DNA from: Corella eumyota
Lineage: Eukaryota > Chordata > Ascidiacea > Phlebobranchia > Corellidae
Direction: 5' to 3'
Assembly (NCBI GenBank): GCA_963082875.1
Contig: OY720097.1
Coordinates: 19,786,501 to 19,850,500 of the forward strand
DNA length: 64,000 nt
Position 1 is the stretch's first letter. Each line of letters starts with the position of its first letter. The translations under genes were made by a program, and so were the position numbers. Below the pieces are notes generated by a model that saw only the letters and a list, made by a program, of their open reading frames with translations, was not told where the DNA came from and searched no databases. Of the stretch, positions 31,065-43,500 are shown one piece after another.

Positions 31065-34000
31065 ATGGAGACAATTTACCCATCTTTAACAAGGGCAGGA
31101 CTTACCCAGAATTATTTGCACACTAATTCGTAAGTTTTAAATTTTTTTTTTTTAGTTTTTACAGTTTTAAAAAACCCAATAACATAATTGTAATTTTATG
31201 TAACACTGTTGACTTATAAATTATTGTAAAACTTAAAATAGAAATCTTGTTATAATAAGTAGCTTATAGGCTGTGTGACTATTAGTTTATTTTCAACAAT
31301 AAATAATTAAATTATAGAATATATACATTCTGACATTAAGAAGTATTATCTGATTATACACCCGGCAGCGTGGTGTAGTGGTAGGAACACTTGCTACACC
31401 ACACATGAGGTGGTGGGTTCAATCTCCACTGCTCTCATGCTGTAGTGCCGTTAAGTAAAGTGCTGAAAACGGTATGAACTCCTGCTGAGCTAGCACTTAA
31501 TTAGCAGTAGAAATTATATAATCTATAATATCCCAAACTGCCACAGGCAACTTGAGACTGGGTAACTGATGTTCTTTTATGTTTAAGTCGCGCATTCGAC
31601 TTTCCCACACCGAGGATAAAATAAATACAAAAAAATATATATGTATACAATAAAGTTTTGTTTTCTCTTAAATTTATTATCATATTATTTTGACTTGTAT
31701 TGTGAATTTTGTTTTTCTATTTTAAAAATGTTTTAACTTTTAGCACCACTCATGAGTTTTTATTTGGAGCCCTGGCAGAGTTGGTAGACAATGCACGAGA
31801 TGCAGCAGCAACTAAAATAAATGTTTATTCTGTACCAAACAAAACTTTAAGAGGAGGTTTTATGCTAAACTTTCTAGATGATGGGGAAGGTAAGAAATAT
31901 ATTCATTAAAGAAAAAAGTTGTTTTCCTTCAATCACATATTTTTGCATTTCACAATTTTTTGAAAGATATCTGTATAAACTCCCAACACATAACTTAACA
32001 GAAGTTGTAACTAAATATAACAAATGTATAAAGGAATTATTTTTATTATTGCAACATTTTGTAATAAACTTCACCCTAACTTACTGATAAGAAATTTAAA
32101 TTTATATTTAAATGCTGTGTTTTTATTGTGATGTATCTTCTATATAAGGTATCTTTTAAATTTATACTTTACTGCTAACTTAACCTGTGTTTTTTGTTTG
32201 TTTTAAGGCATGAGTCCTACAGACGTAGCAAATATTGTTCAATTTGGAAAATCCTTTAAAAGATCAGCTAGTAATCATATGATTGGTCAATATGGAAATG
32301 GTTTAAAATCGTAAGCATTAAAGTTATTTTTGTGTGAAAAAATAGAAAATAATAGTCAAAAAAATCATTAATTTATCTTTTTTGGTTGTAATCTTTAGGT
32401 GGTGTGCACTTTATTAATCATGACTTGAAAAGTTATGTAGTCCAAAAAAACTACACTATTTATTCTACGTATACTTTTAAACTGTTTTAAAATTAGTTAT
32501 TTGTTTACCTTTGTTTGATCCATACTATTTGTTATTTATTTTTTATTGTTTATACTTAATTTTTAGTGGCTCAATGCGAATTGGAAATGACTTTATTCTT
32601 TTCACCAAAAAAGGCCACCAGCTAACCTGTCTAATGCTATCGAGAACATTTCATGATCATGAAAATATAGATAGCATTATTGTACCCATGCCAATATGGG
32701 ATTGTGATAATAAAAGACCTGTACTACAAACTGGAGGAAGAGAAAGGGTGAAAAAAAAAATTTTTTTTAATGTTTTTAAAATTAAAAATTTTTAATTCAG
32801 TTTTTTTTTAATTCAGTTCATTATTTTTTTAGTATGAAGCTGAAATGAACTTGATTCTTAAATATTCCCCTTTCAAATCTGAAAAAGAAATTTTAAAACA
32901 ATTTGAAAATATCAAAGATCAAACAGGTATGAAATACAGTTATATTTATTTTGTAGGCCTATGAATTTATAATTAAGACATCCAAATAGGTCATATTTAT
33001 GCATGTTTTTTTTAGGTACTCTTATTATAATCTACAACTTAAAGTTATTGGACAGTGGGGAGCCTGAATTAGATGTTGAAAGCGATCCAAATGATATTAG
33101 GATGGCAGAGATGGATCCTGATGATGATAGGTGACTGTGTTTAGATTACCTGTACTTTACAGTTTAAAAAAAAGTTAAAAATTATAAAAAAAACGCGAAA
33201 CAAGCAAAAATAATATGTATTATTTATCAAGATTATATAATAATAAAAAACTATTTTTCCGATACATATTGATGTTTCAGATTTTTTTGGTTTGTTGAAC
33301 CTTTTTTCATAAATTTTTGTTTTAGTAATTGGCCGGAAAGAGTTTCATTTAAAGCTTATGCTTCGATCTTATATCTCGATCCAAGAATGAAGGTTTATGT
33401 TCAAGGAAAAAAGATCAGAACCAAAAGATTGGCCTGTACTTTATATAAACCCAAGTATGTTGTTATATCTCATCACTAGTTTAAGTTAAGCTTATAGGAA
33501 TAAAAGGTTAAAATGTTGGTAATACCCTTTTGTTTTGATATTTTAGTTTCTAAATATAGACTAAAGTTATTATTAACTTTTGTTTTTTGGTGAAAAAGTT
33601 GGTAAATTTAAAATTTTTTTTTACTTTTTATTTTTTTTTTAGAATGTATAAATTTTCGTCGTCAAGATTTAAGAAAAGGTCAGAAGAAGAAGTGGCAAAG
33701 GCAGAACAAGGATATAGAATTGGTTTGTTAATATTACAATCTAATAAATATAAACATCTTTTGTGCTTAGGACTTCTAAATCTAAATGCATTACCTAAAT
33801 TTTTTTTAATTTATTTTTTTAGCTGATGAAAGGGCAAAAGAAGCAGAAAGCAAAAGTCGAGATTTAGAGAAAAAGTTGGCCATGAAATCAAAACCTAGGA
33901 AAGAAGAATTAACTGAGTTAAGATTGGTACAGGATAAAGCAATTGGAGTTAGAAAGATGGCTACTTCAAAAAGAGACGCAGCAAACTTCAAAAAAAAGTA

Positions 34001-37000
34001 AATTTCCTTTAAATTTGTAAATAAGATAAAGCTCAAGTTCCAAATTTAATAAAAATTGACAAAACTTAGATAAAATTGTATGTTTTTTTTGGTGCAAGTT
34101 TTGTTATAATAACAAAATTATGAAAATGTTTAAAAAATATGGTTTTTAGATATAAAAATTTATAAAACTTTTTAAATATTAATTTCTAAATTTATTATTT
34201 ATTTTCCAGAGCACTTAAGGACAAAAAAACGTTAGATTTCGTGTTTGGTTTTAACCTGGAAAATCGAAAATATTACGGAATGTTTGTTTATAATTGCAGC
34301 CGACTTATTAGAATGTACGAGAGAGTTGGACCCCAAATGAACGGGGGAATGTAAGTTTTAATCTTATGTTTATATAATTATTTCTCACTAATCGATAGCC
34401 AGCCTTGCAGTTGATATTTTATTTGTTGAAATATGGTTGCAACCGTGAGCGTCAATCCAAAAAAATAAATAAATAAATTTAGGGGTGCCAAAAAATAGTA
34501 AAATCTTCGCTAAAAAATCCTGTTTTGAAGTGCTCATTAAACTTAACTCTTAACAGTCTTAAATTTAATATTTGCAAAGATAGCAGACAACATTCGTCTT
34601 TAACCAACTGAAGTACAATTATTACGTGAAATAAGGCTCCAGACAATCCGTTTTTGTTTCGCAATAATGCCAGTTTTAGACAACCTACAACATGGCATGC
34701 AGAATATGCTGTTTTTTGGCAACATATCAAAAAAAAGCGCTTATATAACTATCAATTATACGCGAAAAATGCAACATTTGCAAACAACCTAGGGGTGCCA
34801 CATATATTCAGCACCTATTAAAATTATAAATGGGGGTGCATGGACCCCCTGCACCCCCAGGATCGACGCCAGTGGTTGCAACTCTTAACTAAACTTGTAT
34901 AAGCCTACAGTAATTTACCTGTGCACCACAATTAGCATCACCCTAGCCAAATCTAAAGTTTTTTTTACTATTTTACGATAATTATTTTTTTGTGATGTTG
35001 TCTGATATTTAAACTACTAATTGTTAGAATTAGGGCATCTAAGTACTAATAGCAGCTCATTAAATAAATTTCATAAACGAAAAAACTTCTGAATTGTAAA
35101 GTACTTTCAAATGGAACTGTAAATTAGATTATTTAAAATGTTAGTCTTTGGTGTGTTAATAGATATAGCCTCTTTTGGTTTATTTTTATGTATTATTTTT
35201 AATAAAGGAACACAATTTATAGCACATGATTAAATATTAATTTAATTTACTTTGGTTTAAAAAATCTTCTTACTTTGACACTTGTTATTGTCGTTATTTG
35301 ATATCATTAAAACGCAAAGTTTTAAAGGAAGTTGTTGAACGACAATGGATTTACTTTTACTCTTATCATCTATTCATTAAGTTTATCATTTTTTAAATAA
35401 CCTATTTTTAACTATTTTTAACTACTTTTTTTAAAGTATATTATAAAAATAAAGAAAACTTTTAATAAGAATAAAAATATTTTAGTGAAGATGTTTTTGG
35501 ATTTTTTTTATTTTATTAAAACTTTTAGAAATTGTGCTGGTATAATTGGAGTGGTGAACGTACCATATCTTGTATTAGAGCCAACCCACAACAAACAACA
35601 CTTTGCTGATAACAAGGAGTACAGACATTTACTAAAAGCAATGGGTAAACTATATAAAAAACTTAGCATGCCTACTCTTTAAAAAAAATACTTAAAAAAC
35701 TAATTTCTATTTTGATTTTAAAAATTTAGGGGACCACTTACAATGTTATTGGAAGGACTCAAAAATCTCCTCAGGAAGGGGGGTCCATGGTTTTTGGGAG
35801 AATTTTGGGTACCTGTCTGATTCGTGGGGGGATTTACCCTCAAATGAGATGAAGTATTGTCGATACAGAGCAATGCATATTCCTAAAGTTATACAATGTG
35901 GTAAGTTAATAAAATATTTGTTATCCAGTTTCAAATGTTGGTTTATATAAAAACCATTTAATTAACTACCATTTTTAAAACAATTTTTTAACATTTAAAC
36001 CAGTAAAATCTATTTTAAACTTTTTTTTACATTTTAAAACCAGTAAAAAACACTTTCAAACCATTTTTTTACATTTTAAACCATTATTGTAAGCCATGTT
36101 TTTACATATTAAACCAGTAAAAACCACATTTTTACATATTAAACCAGTAGAAACCACTTTTTTTACCCTTTTTTATATTTGAAACCAGTAAAAAACATTT
36201 AAGTTACAACAAATTAACCATTAAAAACCATATTTATGACTTAGATGGTTGTTTAAAATGGCGAACCATCCCATTCCAAAGCAGCCAGGTGGGAAAAGAT
36301 CCACCAGATAATTGGATTTGTTCGATGAACCCCGACACAAGTTACAACCGCTGTCAGTGCCAAGAAAATCTTCCACAACTCCCACTCGGCGAGTTCTCAA
36401 AGGATACAAAGTCAAGTGAGCAAAGAAAAAATGAAATCGAGGACAAAATGGAAAAAATGCAGCGAGAATTAAACAAAGTTTCGGTAAAAAAAATAATTTA
36501 TAACATTTTTATATTTATTGAATTTTAAATTTAATTTTAATTTTATTTTTATTTTTATTTTAAATTTTTTGCATTTCTATTATCTTATTTTAAAAATTAT
36601 TTAAATATTTTTTTATTTTAAATTAAGAAACTTCAAACAGTCACAAGCAGTCGAGATGCTTTTCGCAAGCTTGCATCGCCCTCTAGTGGTAGGAGGAGGA
36701 TCTCCACATACTCTTCCGATGAAGAGGAAGCAGTCTCATCTGACCCTAACTTCGACGATGATGAATATTCTCCTCCGAAGGAAAGAAGCGTGAGAGACTT
36801 CATGACCCCAACATCCGGAGGTTTTAAGGTAAATTGAATTTTTTTAAAATTTAAATAGAAATAATTAAAATATTTAAATTGTTTTCGTATAATTTTTTTT
36901 TTTAATTTACAATTTTTTTATTCTAATTTTTAAATTATAATACCTAAAAATTATTTTTAAATTTATGATAATTTTTTTGGGGGTTTCTGTTTAATTATTA

Positions 37001-39884
37001 GTTTTTTATTTATGATATGTAATACCTTATGTTACTTCTATTTAAATTGTATTGGTACTACTCCTATATAATCTCTTCTATTACGAAACAAACTAAAACT
37101 ATAAAAAATTAAATTTATGAAAAATTTTTTAGAGAAAAGTTGAAGGTCATCGAGGTGTTGCTAAAAAATCTGCTTCAGTTTTTCCTTCAAGAAACTCCAA
37201 TGTTCCTTACAAGAAAACTAAACTTGAGGTGAAATTAAAATTAATTTTATTAAAACTTTAATTTTGTAGAACAACTTAGAATGTAAATAACATTTGTTGG
37301 TAGACTTATTGTTTATTTCATACTTTTATTTTTGATGTGGAAAGGTTGACTTATCAACTTAAACATAGAGTAACATAAGTTGCCCCGACCAAGTCTCGAT
37401 TTGCCTTTGACAGTTTGTGACAATAATATAATATTTGCCCATTAAATATAAGCTGCTGATTCAGAGCTGGCTTAGCAGGAGGTAATACCATTTTTAGTGC
37501 ATTACCCAAGAGAGCTACAGTGAAAGCAGTGGGGATCGAACCCAGAACCTCAGAACCTTGTGTAGTAAAGTCAAGTGTTGTGACCACTTCACCACTCTGC
37601 TGGTTTATGTGTTTTACATTTATACTTAAAAATGCTCTGCCACAAATGGTATTAAACTCAAGATCTTAGGTTTAAAGACACAAAATGCTACAGATGCACT
37701 TATTCCTATACTGAGCACATTTGTTTTAAATAAATTGTTGTTTAGTATGTAAACAAGAGAGTGGAATGGAGTAGCGACGAAGATGTTGTTGAAGTCAGTG
37801 GTAAGAACGGACAAAGTAACAACTACAATAAAGGTAGGTTTAAAAAGTTATTTTTTATTTGTTCAAAAAGAGGGTCTAAGTTAAAACTTATAAAAAAAAA
37901 CAGTTATGAAAAAAAAGTTCTTAAATAAAAAGGTATGGAAAATACAAAAAGTTAAGAAAATGAAAATATTTGTTTAAAAAAAATGTGTAATTCTTTTCAA
38001 AATGAATTTAATTTTTGTACTGTTTATTTTTTTAAATATTGATTTTTTTTAAATAGTCTTCTGTAATATTTTTCTTATTATTAGTTGTTGAAACCAGAAT
38101 AGGGAAGAAAGTGGAGGTAAATATTAGTGGAAAATGGAGACAAGGTCGAATTATTTTAGCCAAACACATCAAGAATCAACCAACTAAATATAAAGTTAAA
38201 TTTGATCAACATACGCAAGTGAGTAATCCTTAATAATTAAAAAAAAAATTTTAAAAATATATTTTAACTAGTATTTAAATTTAGAATATATTTTAACTAG
38301 TATTTATTATATATATTAATTTATTTTTAATTAAAAAAAAAAATTGTGTTTTTTTTAATAAAATATAAGACATTTTTTTAATATTATTTTCCTTGTATAT
38401 TTGTTTTTATAAAAATATTGTTAAAATTAATATTGTTCAAGCAATTTTATTCAAAAAAAGTAATTTAAATAAATTTATTTAATTATTCAAAAAGGGTAAA
38501 CAAAAATATATTTGTTCAAATTTAAAAAAAATACATTTTTAAATTAATTTCAGGACAAGTTTGATAAATGGTGTGAGGAGGGATCAAGTGATTTAAGATT
38601 CGTCGGAAAATCTGATCTTATCATGAACGGTGCAAACTCTCCGAATAAAATTAAAAGAAATAATTCTGCAGGTGGGTAAAATATGCTCCCACGTAAAACA
38701 AAATGTTAAAAAAATAAATTTAAAAAATATGCTTGTTTTAATTTTGTTGAGTAAATTTTTTACCCAAAAAACCTTAAAAAAATTTTACCCCCAAAAAAAT
38801 TTTACCCCTAAATTTTACCCTAAAAACCTTAAAAAAATTTACCCCCAAAAAAATTTTACCCAAAAAATCTTAAAAAATGCACATATAGAAAAACTGTAAT
38901 TGATTTAGAGCTAAAGCTTAAGAAGATTTTTTGTTATAATTGGATTTTTGTTGTTATAGAAAGTAGTACATCTTCTTCCCACCTTAAAATGGATAACTCA
39001 ACCTTAGAACTTCATGAAAATGCACTTGGAAAATTAAGGTAAAAACAACATAGTTTTTATATACTAGGTATTGACTCTACTGTATTTTTTGTTTTATTTG
39101 TCTCCCATGAACTTTTCAAAAAAATTTTTGTTTCTTAAAATTATGTATATCAGGTTTTTACAAAATATGCTTCTACAGGTAATCAGTGTAAATTAAACCC
39201 TAGGTCTATTTGTCTTTTCGCAAACCCAAAATTATTATACCGAGATAAAAGTGTTGTGTTTCCTATATTTATATATTCGATTAATTATCCAGAACTTGCC
39301 TTCGTTATTTTCTACCTCCCCAATGGAAAATGCCCAAAGAAGAAATCAACAACTTAACATTGAAAGAATTAGTGGACTTTCCTATGGTATGTAATGCAAA
39401 TGTACATCTACAATTTTTCCATCTTTTTCAAAAAAAATAAAATCAATTTTTTCAAAAAAGATAAAATTTTCTTAAAATTTTTGTTTGTTTAGGATGACTT
39501 TTTTGATCATTATGAGAAAGGGTTACGCCGCTTAGTAAGCAATTTTCGATCACAAGCTGACCAGCAGAGGGCGTCAGCTGATGCAGCAAAAGAAGAATTA
39601 AAAGATACCAAGCAAATGTTAATCGAATTATTAAACAAATTTGACCAGGTATGAACTAAAAATACTAATTTTAAGATAAATATGTTTAATAAGCAAAAAA
39701 GGGGTCAGGTTTAAGCCACACCAATGCCACACTATGGCCAAAAAAAAATTCTAAATTTGTTTATATTTGTTATTTTAAATTCATCTTTAATAAAAATATA
39801 AATTTCGTTATTTAGGACACCCCTGAAATGGGCGTAGAAGAAGTTGTAATATACACAAAGAGTTACTTAGACAATACAACTTGA
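31065..39884 (+). CDS. MORC2: MORC2-type GHKL ATPase with CW zinc finger
   Basis: Twenty-two exons join in phase to 929 aa (human MORC2 is 1,032). MORC2 is a chromatin-compacting ATPase that works with the HUSH silencing complex in vertebrates. The N-terminal ATPase shows [26 protein letters not shown] (ATP/Mg Asn), LDDGEGM and [16 protein letters not shown] coiled-coil arm ([14 protein letters not shown] to KKKALKDKK) is inserted as in MORC2. DVPYLVLEP-type sequence ([14 protein letters not shown]) follows. The CW finger begins at IQCDGCLKW (Cys505, Cys508, Trp511) and continues with WICSMNPD and NRCQC. A chromo-like domain (residues about 714-797; [19 protein letters not shown]) precedes a C-terminal coiled coil with [10 protein letters not shown]. 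Exons are 31065-31129, 31744-31889, 32208-32310, 32567-32747, 32833-32926, 33016-33130, 33326-33454, 33643-33722, 33823-33997, 34210-34350, 35529-35644, 35730-35900, 36245-36483, 36628-36828, 37133-37228, 37746-37833, 38085-38218, 38554-38671, 38960-39038, 39293-39386, 39493-39648 and 39816-39884. An alternative donor at 37800/37801 is in the same phase. Confidence 0.95.
31364..31628 (+). mobile_element. tRNA-derived SINE, full length
   Basis: A forward copy in MORC2 intron 1: ggcagcgtggtgtagtggta at the start, ttcaatctccactgctctca at the B box, and cacaccgaggataaaataaa at the end. Confidence 0.9.
34444..34874. mobile_element. Non-autonomous hAT-like MITE
   Basis: A 431-bp element in a MORC2 intron. 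The ends are imperfect inverted repeats: cgtgagcgtcaatcc at left, and cactggcgtcgatcc when the right end is reversed. It is flanked by an exact 8-bp duplication gttgcaac (34436-34443 and 34875-34882). Eight-bp target duplications and ends of this type fit the hAT superfamily. No transposase is visible; the one 83-codon reverse frame inside is unlike a transposase. Confidence 0.8.
35985..36215. repeat. Degenerate tandem repeat in a MORC2 intron
   Basis: About six copies of a 30-40-bp unit built on aaaccagtaaaaaccac and tttttttacattttaaacc. They vary in length and sequence and stop just before the CW-finger exon. Confidence 0.75.
37335..37603 (-). mobile_element. tRNA-derived SINE
   Basis: A reversed, nearly complete copy in the MORC2 intron 37229-37745. 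The head at right keeps a good B box (ggggatcgaacccagaacc in reverse). A second tRNA-like fragment may lie next to it at 37630-37700, but it is too decayed to call. Confidence 0.85.
38757..38876. repeat. Simple tandem repeat in a MORC2 intron
   Basis: About eight short units of the type aaaaaaattttacccc or aaaccttaaaaaaattt fill this 120-bp stretch. Expansion by slippage is likely. Confidence 0.8.
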
Positions 39885-40521
39885 CATATTTAAATTACAC
39901 CATATCTATTGGGTTAGTAGACACCGTACCTACCTACATAACACAGAGACAGAAAATGGCCAAAGTGGGCCAACTACATAAGATTTCAAAATTAAAACTA
40001 GTTATATTTTGTGCTACTTCACACTTAAAAAAAAACAAAATTTAAGAAATATTTTCTTGAATTAAGCTATTTTGATTAAAAAAGGGCTTCATTCATTGAT
40101 TGTTAATATTAGATAGATAGTAATCATGTTTTTTACTAAAGTTGTTCCTTTTTATTTTTTATTTTCGTCAAGTTTTTATGACGCCCTTCTTAAATAATTC
40201 GTTCTTTGTGAATAAAATATTTTGCCATTCTTTGTAATATTGGGATTTTTATTTTAAAAAAACAAGAATTGTATTTGTTATAGTTGTATAAGTTTATGTA
40301 TAACACCATACATCATTTACAATATTTATTCCTAAAATTTCTTAGGCATAAAGCAACCTTTTTTGGGCAAAAAAAAGAGTTCCCTTAACTTACTACATAG
40401 GGTTATGTTATACCATTTTACTTTAACCAATTCTTAAAAATAAAATCTCTTTTTAAACAAAAAAACGACATTTTTTATTTACAAATAATACAATATTTAC
40501 AAATTTATTTTGACCCTATAT
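39885..40521. other. Convergent 3' regions of MORC2 and the GTPase
   Basis: It contains AATAAA at 40211-40216 for MORC2 and a reverse AATAAA at 40474-40479 for the minus-strand gene ending at 40522. The two transcripts therefore end tail to tail. Nothing else was seen. Confidence 0.55.
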
Positions 40522-43500
40522 TTAAGCTGTTATTTCTTGAGGCAATGCTGGGTGGTTTGGACTCGCGTCAACAACCTTAAGTGGGCTCATCTGATCATTT
40601 TTAATCCCTTTTTCGTTTTCCTCTTCTAGTATTTCAATCGGTTGTTCTTTCTAAAAAAATGTTAATGAAAATACTTGTTAGCAGGCTACAGGACCTAATT
40701 ATACTAAAAGGCAACTTCCTAACATCAACTACTGAGAGTTTTTGATGTACTGAACAGAAATCATAAATGACAACTACATAAGGTCCTGGATTCGATCCCC
40801 ACTGCTCTTATGCTGTAGCGCCCTTGAGTGAGGCGCTATAAACGGTTTTAACTTCTGCTATGCTATTACGTAATTAGCAGTCTAAATATAGGGCAATTAT
40901 AATCTATATTATCCCAAACTGCCAAAGGAAACTCGAGACTAGGTCGGGGTAACAAATGGGACTCTATGTTAAGGTCGTGAAGCTGACCTTTCCACACCAA
41001 GGATAAATAAATATCGAAAAAAGGCTGCCCGAACATTTACATTTAACAAAGCTAAACAACATCCAATACCTCAGCTGGTAACACTCTTGACATTGGTGTT
41101 CCGTGTCCGCCGTTTAGCAAACTCTTTCCTAGCGGGGTATTTTGTACACTGACTCCAGGAATACGTCCAGCTACGGCGGTGGGTGTCCCTGATCCGTTGC
41201 CTGACGACCAAGCTTGCTTTGTCTGCGTGTTTGGATTTGTCCGCAATGTAGCGTTGCGTGTCCAAGCATCGGTGCTGGTTTTTTCCGGTTGTACATATCT
41301 AAAAAAATGTTTTATTGCTAAAGTATCTTTTATTTTAAAGTCGAAAAAATTAGCCTAATGTTAAGTAATTTGTATAATTCTGATCAAGTTTTTATTTGTA
41401 AGAGTTAGAAAAAGTCGACAGTGCGAAATAGCCTACTTTTAATTAGCCCACTTTAAAACTTGTTTAATTTTTGTAACGTAATTATGTCAATTGGCAAAGA
41501 AAGGTAAATCTTTAATGGAAATAAGTGGCCTAGTAGCCTAGGCCTGTTTTTAATAAAGGTTTACGACATAACAACTTACCGCAGGTGCAATTAGAGATAA
41601 CTAGTCGCGATAAAAGAAAATGATAAATTATTCATTTTTAATAAAACTTAAGACATTTTAAAGGTTGGCCTATTATGGAAAACTATAATTATTCTCAAGC
41701 GAGTAAACACCAGAACTTCATTAACGAGTTTTTTTTTTATTTTATTGTCATTAATGTATAATAAAAACCTATCGTTTTAATTTTACTACTACATGTTAAA
41801 CTACTACTATGATTATAAGCAATACATAAATTAGTTCTCTACCCGATTTGTGATTGAACAAGGCATTCGTCAAAATAATTGTCAGTAAATCTAAGCATTT
41901 GCTGCAAAGCACTCAACGCCAGCAAATCGACCCATGGGTCCAACTCAATTTCGTGAGTGTAGTTTTTAACCGGTAGCACGTGGCTGACTGGTACCCCTAC
42001 TTTCGTACTGGCCTAAAAATTAAAATTTTAAAAATGTATTCCAAAATTAAGCAAAATTTTAAATTTACCTAAGGTGCAATAAACGGTATGAACTCCTGCT
42101 GAACCAGCACTTAATCAGCAGCTTATAATTATCGAGGATTTATAATCTATAATACTCTAAACTGCCAAAGAGAATTTAAACCCAAGTTGGGGTAACTCAT
42201 GTTACACTACGTTTAGATCGTAAAGTCAACCATTCCACATCAAAAATAAAAGCATTTAAATAATTAAGTAACTCATAATATTAAATTAAAAGTTTTGCAA
42301 TCTTATATTGCGTAAAACCTTTTTAAATTACTGATAATTATATGTAAACACAATTAAATTACCTGTGCAACAATGTGTTGAATCATTGTACTTTTGTATA
42401 CCAATGATAAGTCAGCTCCAGTATTGGAGCAAGCTCGATCTATCTTAGTCACCAAAACAATTAACGGTATCCCTACAACAAAAATAATGCATTTTATACA
42501 TAAATATTATGTCCAATATAAAGAAATATTAATAATGTTTTATAAAGCTTTGCTGGGCATCGAACTTGTGATCTTCAGTACAGTATTTAAAATAATTTGC
42601 CACAAAAACTATTATGCTAGTTTGATGCTAGTGTTTAATAAACCTAACGTCTTGGAAAATAATAATTTTATTTGGAAAACTTATATTTACCTCTGCCAGT
42701 TATTTTTGTTCGCATCTCGCACATTTTATTCCAGAACTCTTCGCTCATGTTATTCATTTCGTTGGCGTCCAACACAAACACACAACAATGTACTTTGTCT
42801 TGGAGTGTCGGGATCTTCTTAAAACCTGACATTTCAGGAGAGATATTACCAGATGGATCAAACTATTAAAAAAAAGTTATTATTTAAAAAAATAAAAATA
42901 CTTTGATTGTGTTTTGTTATTCAAAAAAGGGCAGCTGAATAAATGTTAAATTTCATTTTTTTAATTGCTAATTAAAGTTAGTTTAAAGAGGCTAAATAAG
43001 GAATTAAATAAACGTCAAATAAGTTAATTTTTGATTCTTATCTATAAGTTTTCACAGATTTATTTTTAAAGTTAATTTTTAATTTTTGTTTATATGAATT
43101 ATTAAGTGTGTTTACACAAAAGTTAAAATTCCGATACATTTTTTTGCTACAACGACATTCGCAATACGTCAAAATTTAGTGTGTTTATGGCTTTAAAGTT
43201 TTTAAGATAAACAGTTAAAAAAATTTGGCATTAAATTTTAAAATCCGCATCAAAGTTTAATGAACTGAGTGTTATTAAACAATGTTATACATTAAAACTT
43301 TAATTTGGGGTAATGTAAAGATATTATATAGGTCACATATAATTTGATATAATACAGTTTTTAACATGCATTTTGCCATAGTATTTGTTAGAAAATGAAT
43401 TTGCAATTTTATGTTTATTTAAAAGAGCAAACATTGCATTTGTTGATTAGAAAAAGATTTCTGTTGGCATTTAGTCGTTCGCCAGAAAAGCTTTTTCATC

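Noticed and set aside
37630-37700. Second tRNA-like fragment next to the SINE in MORC2
   Set aside because: It has a vague B-box-like string (ttaaactcaagatc in reverse) but is too decayed to call.
42394-42822. 142-codon plus-strand open frame
   Set aside because: It spans two exons and an intron of the minus-strand IFI44-like gene and is antisense to conserved coding sequence.
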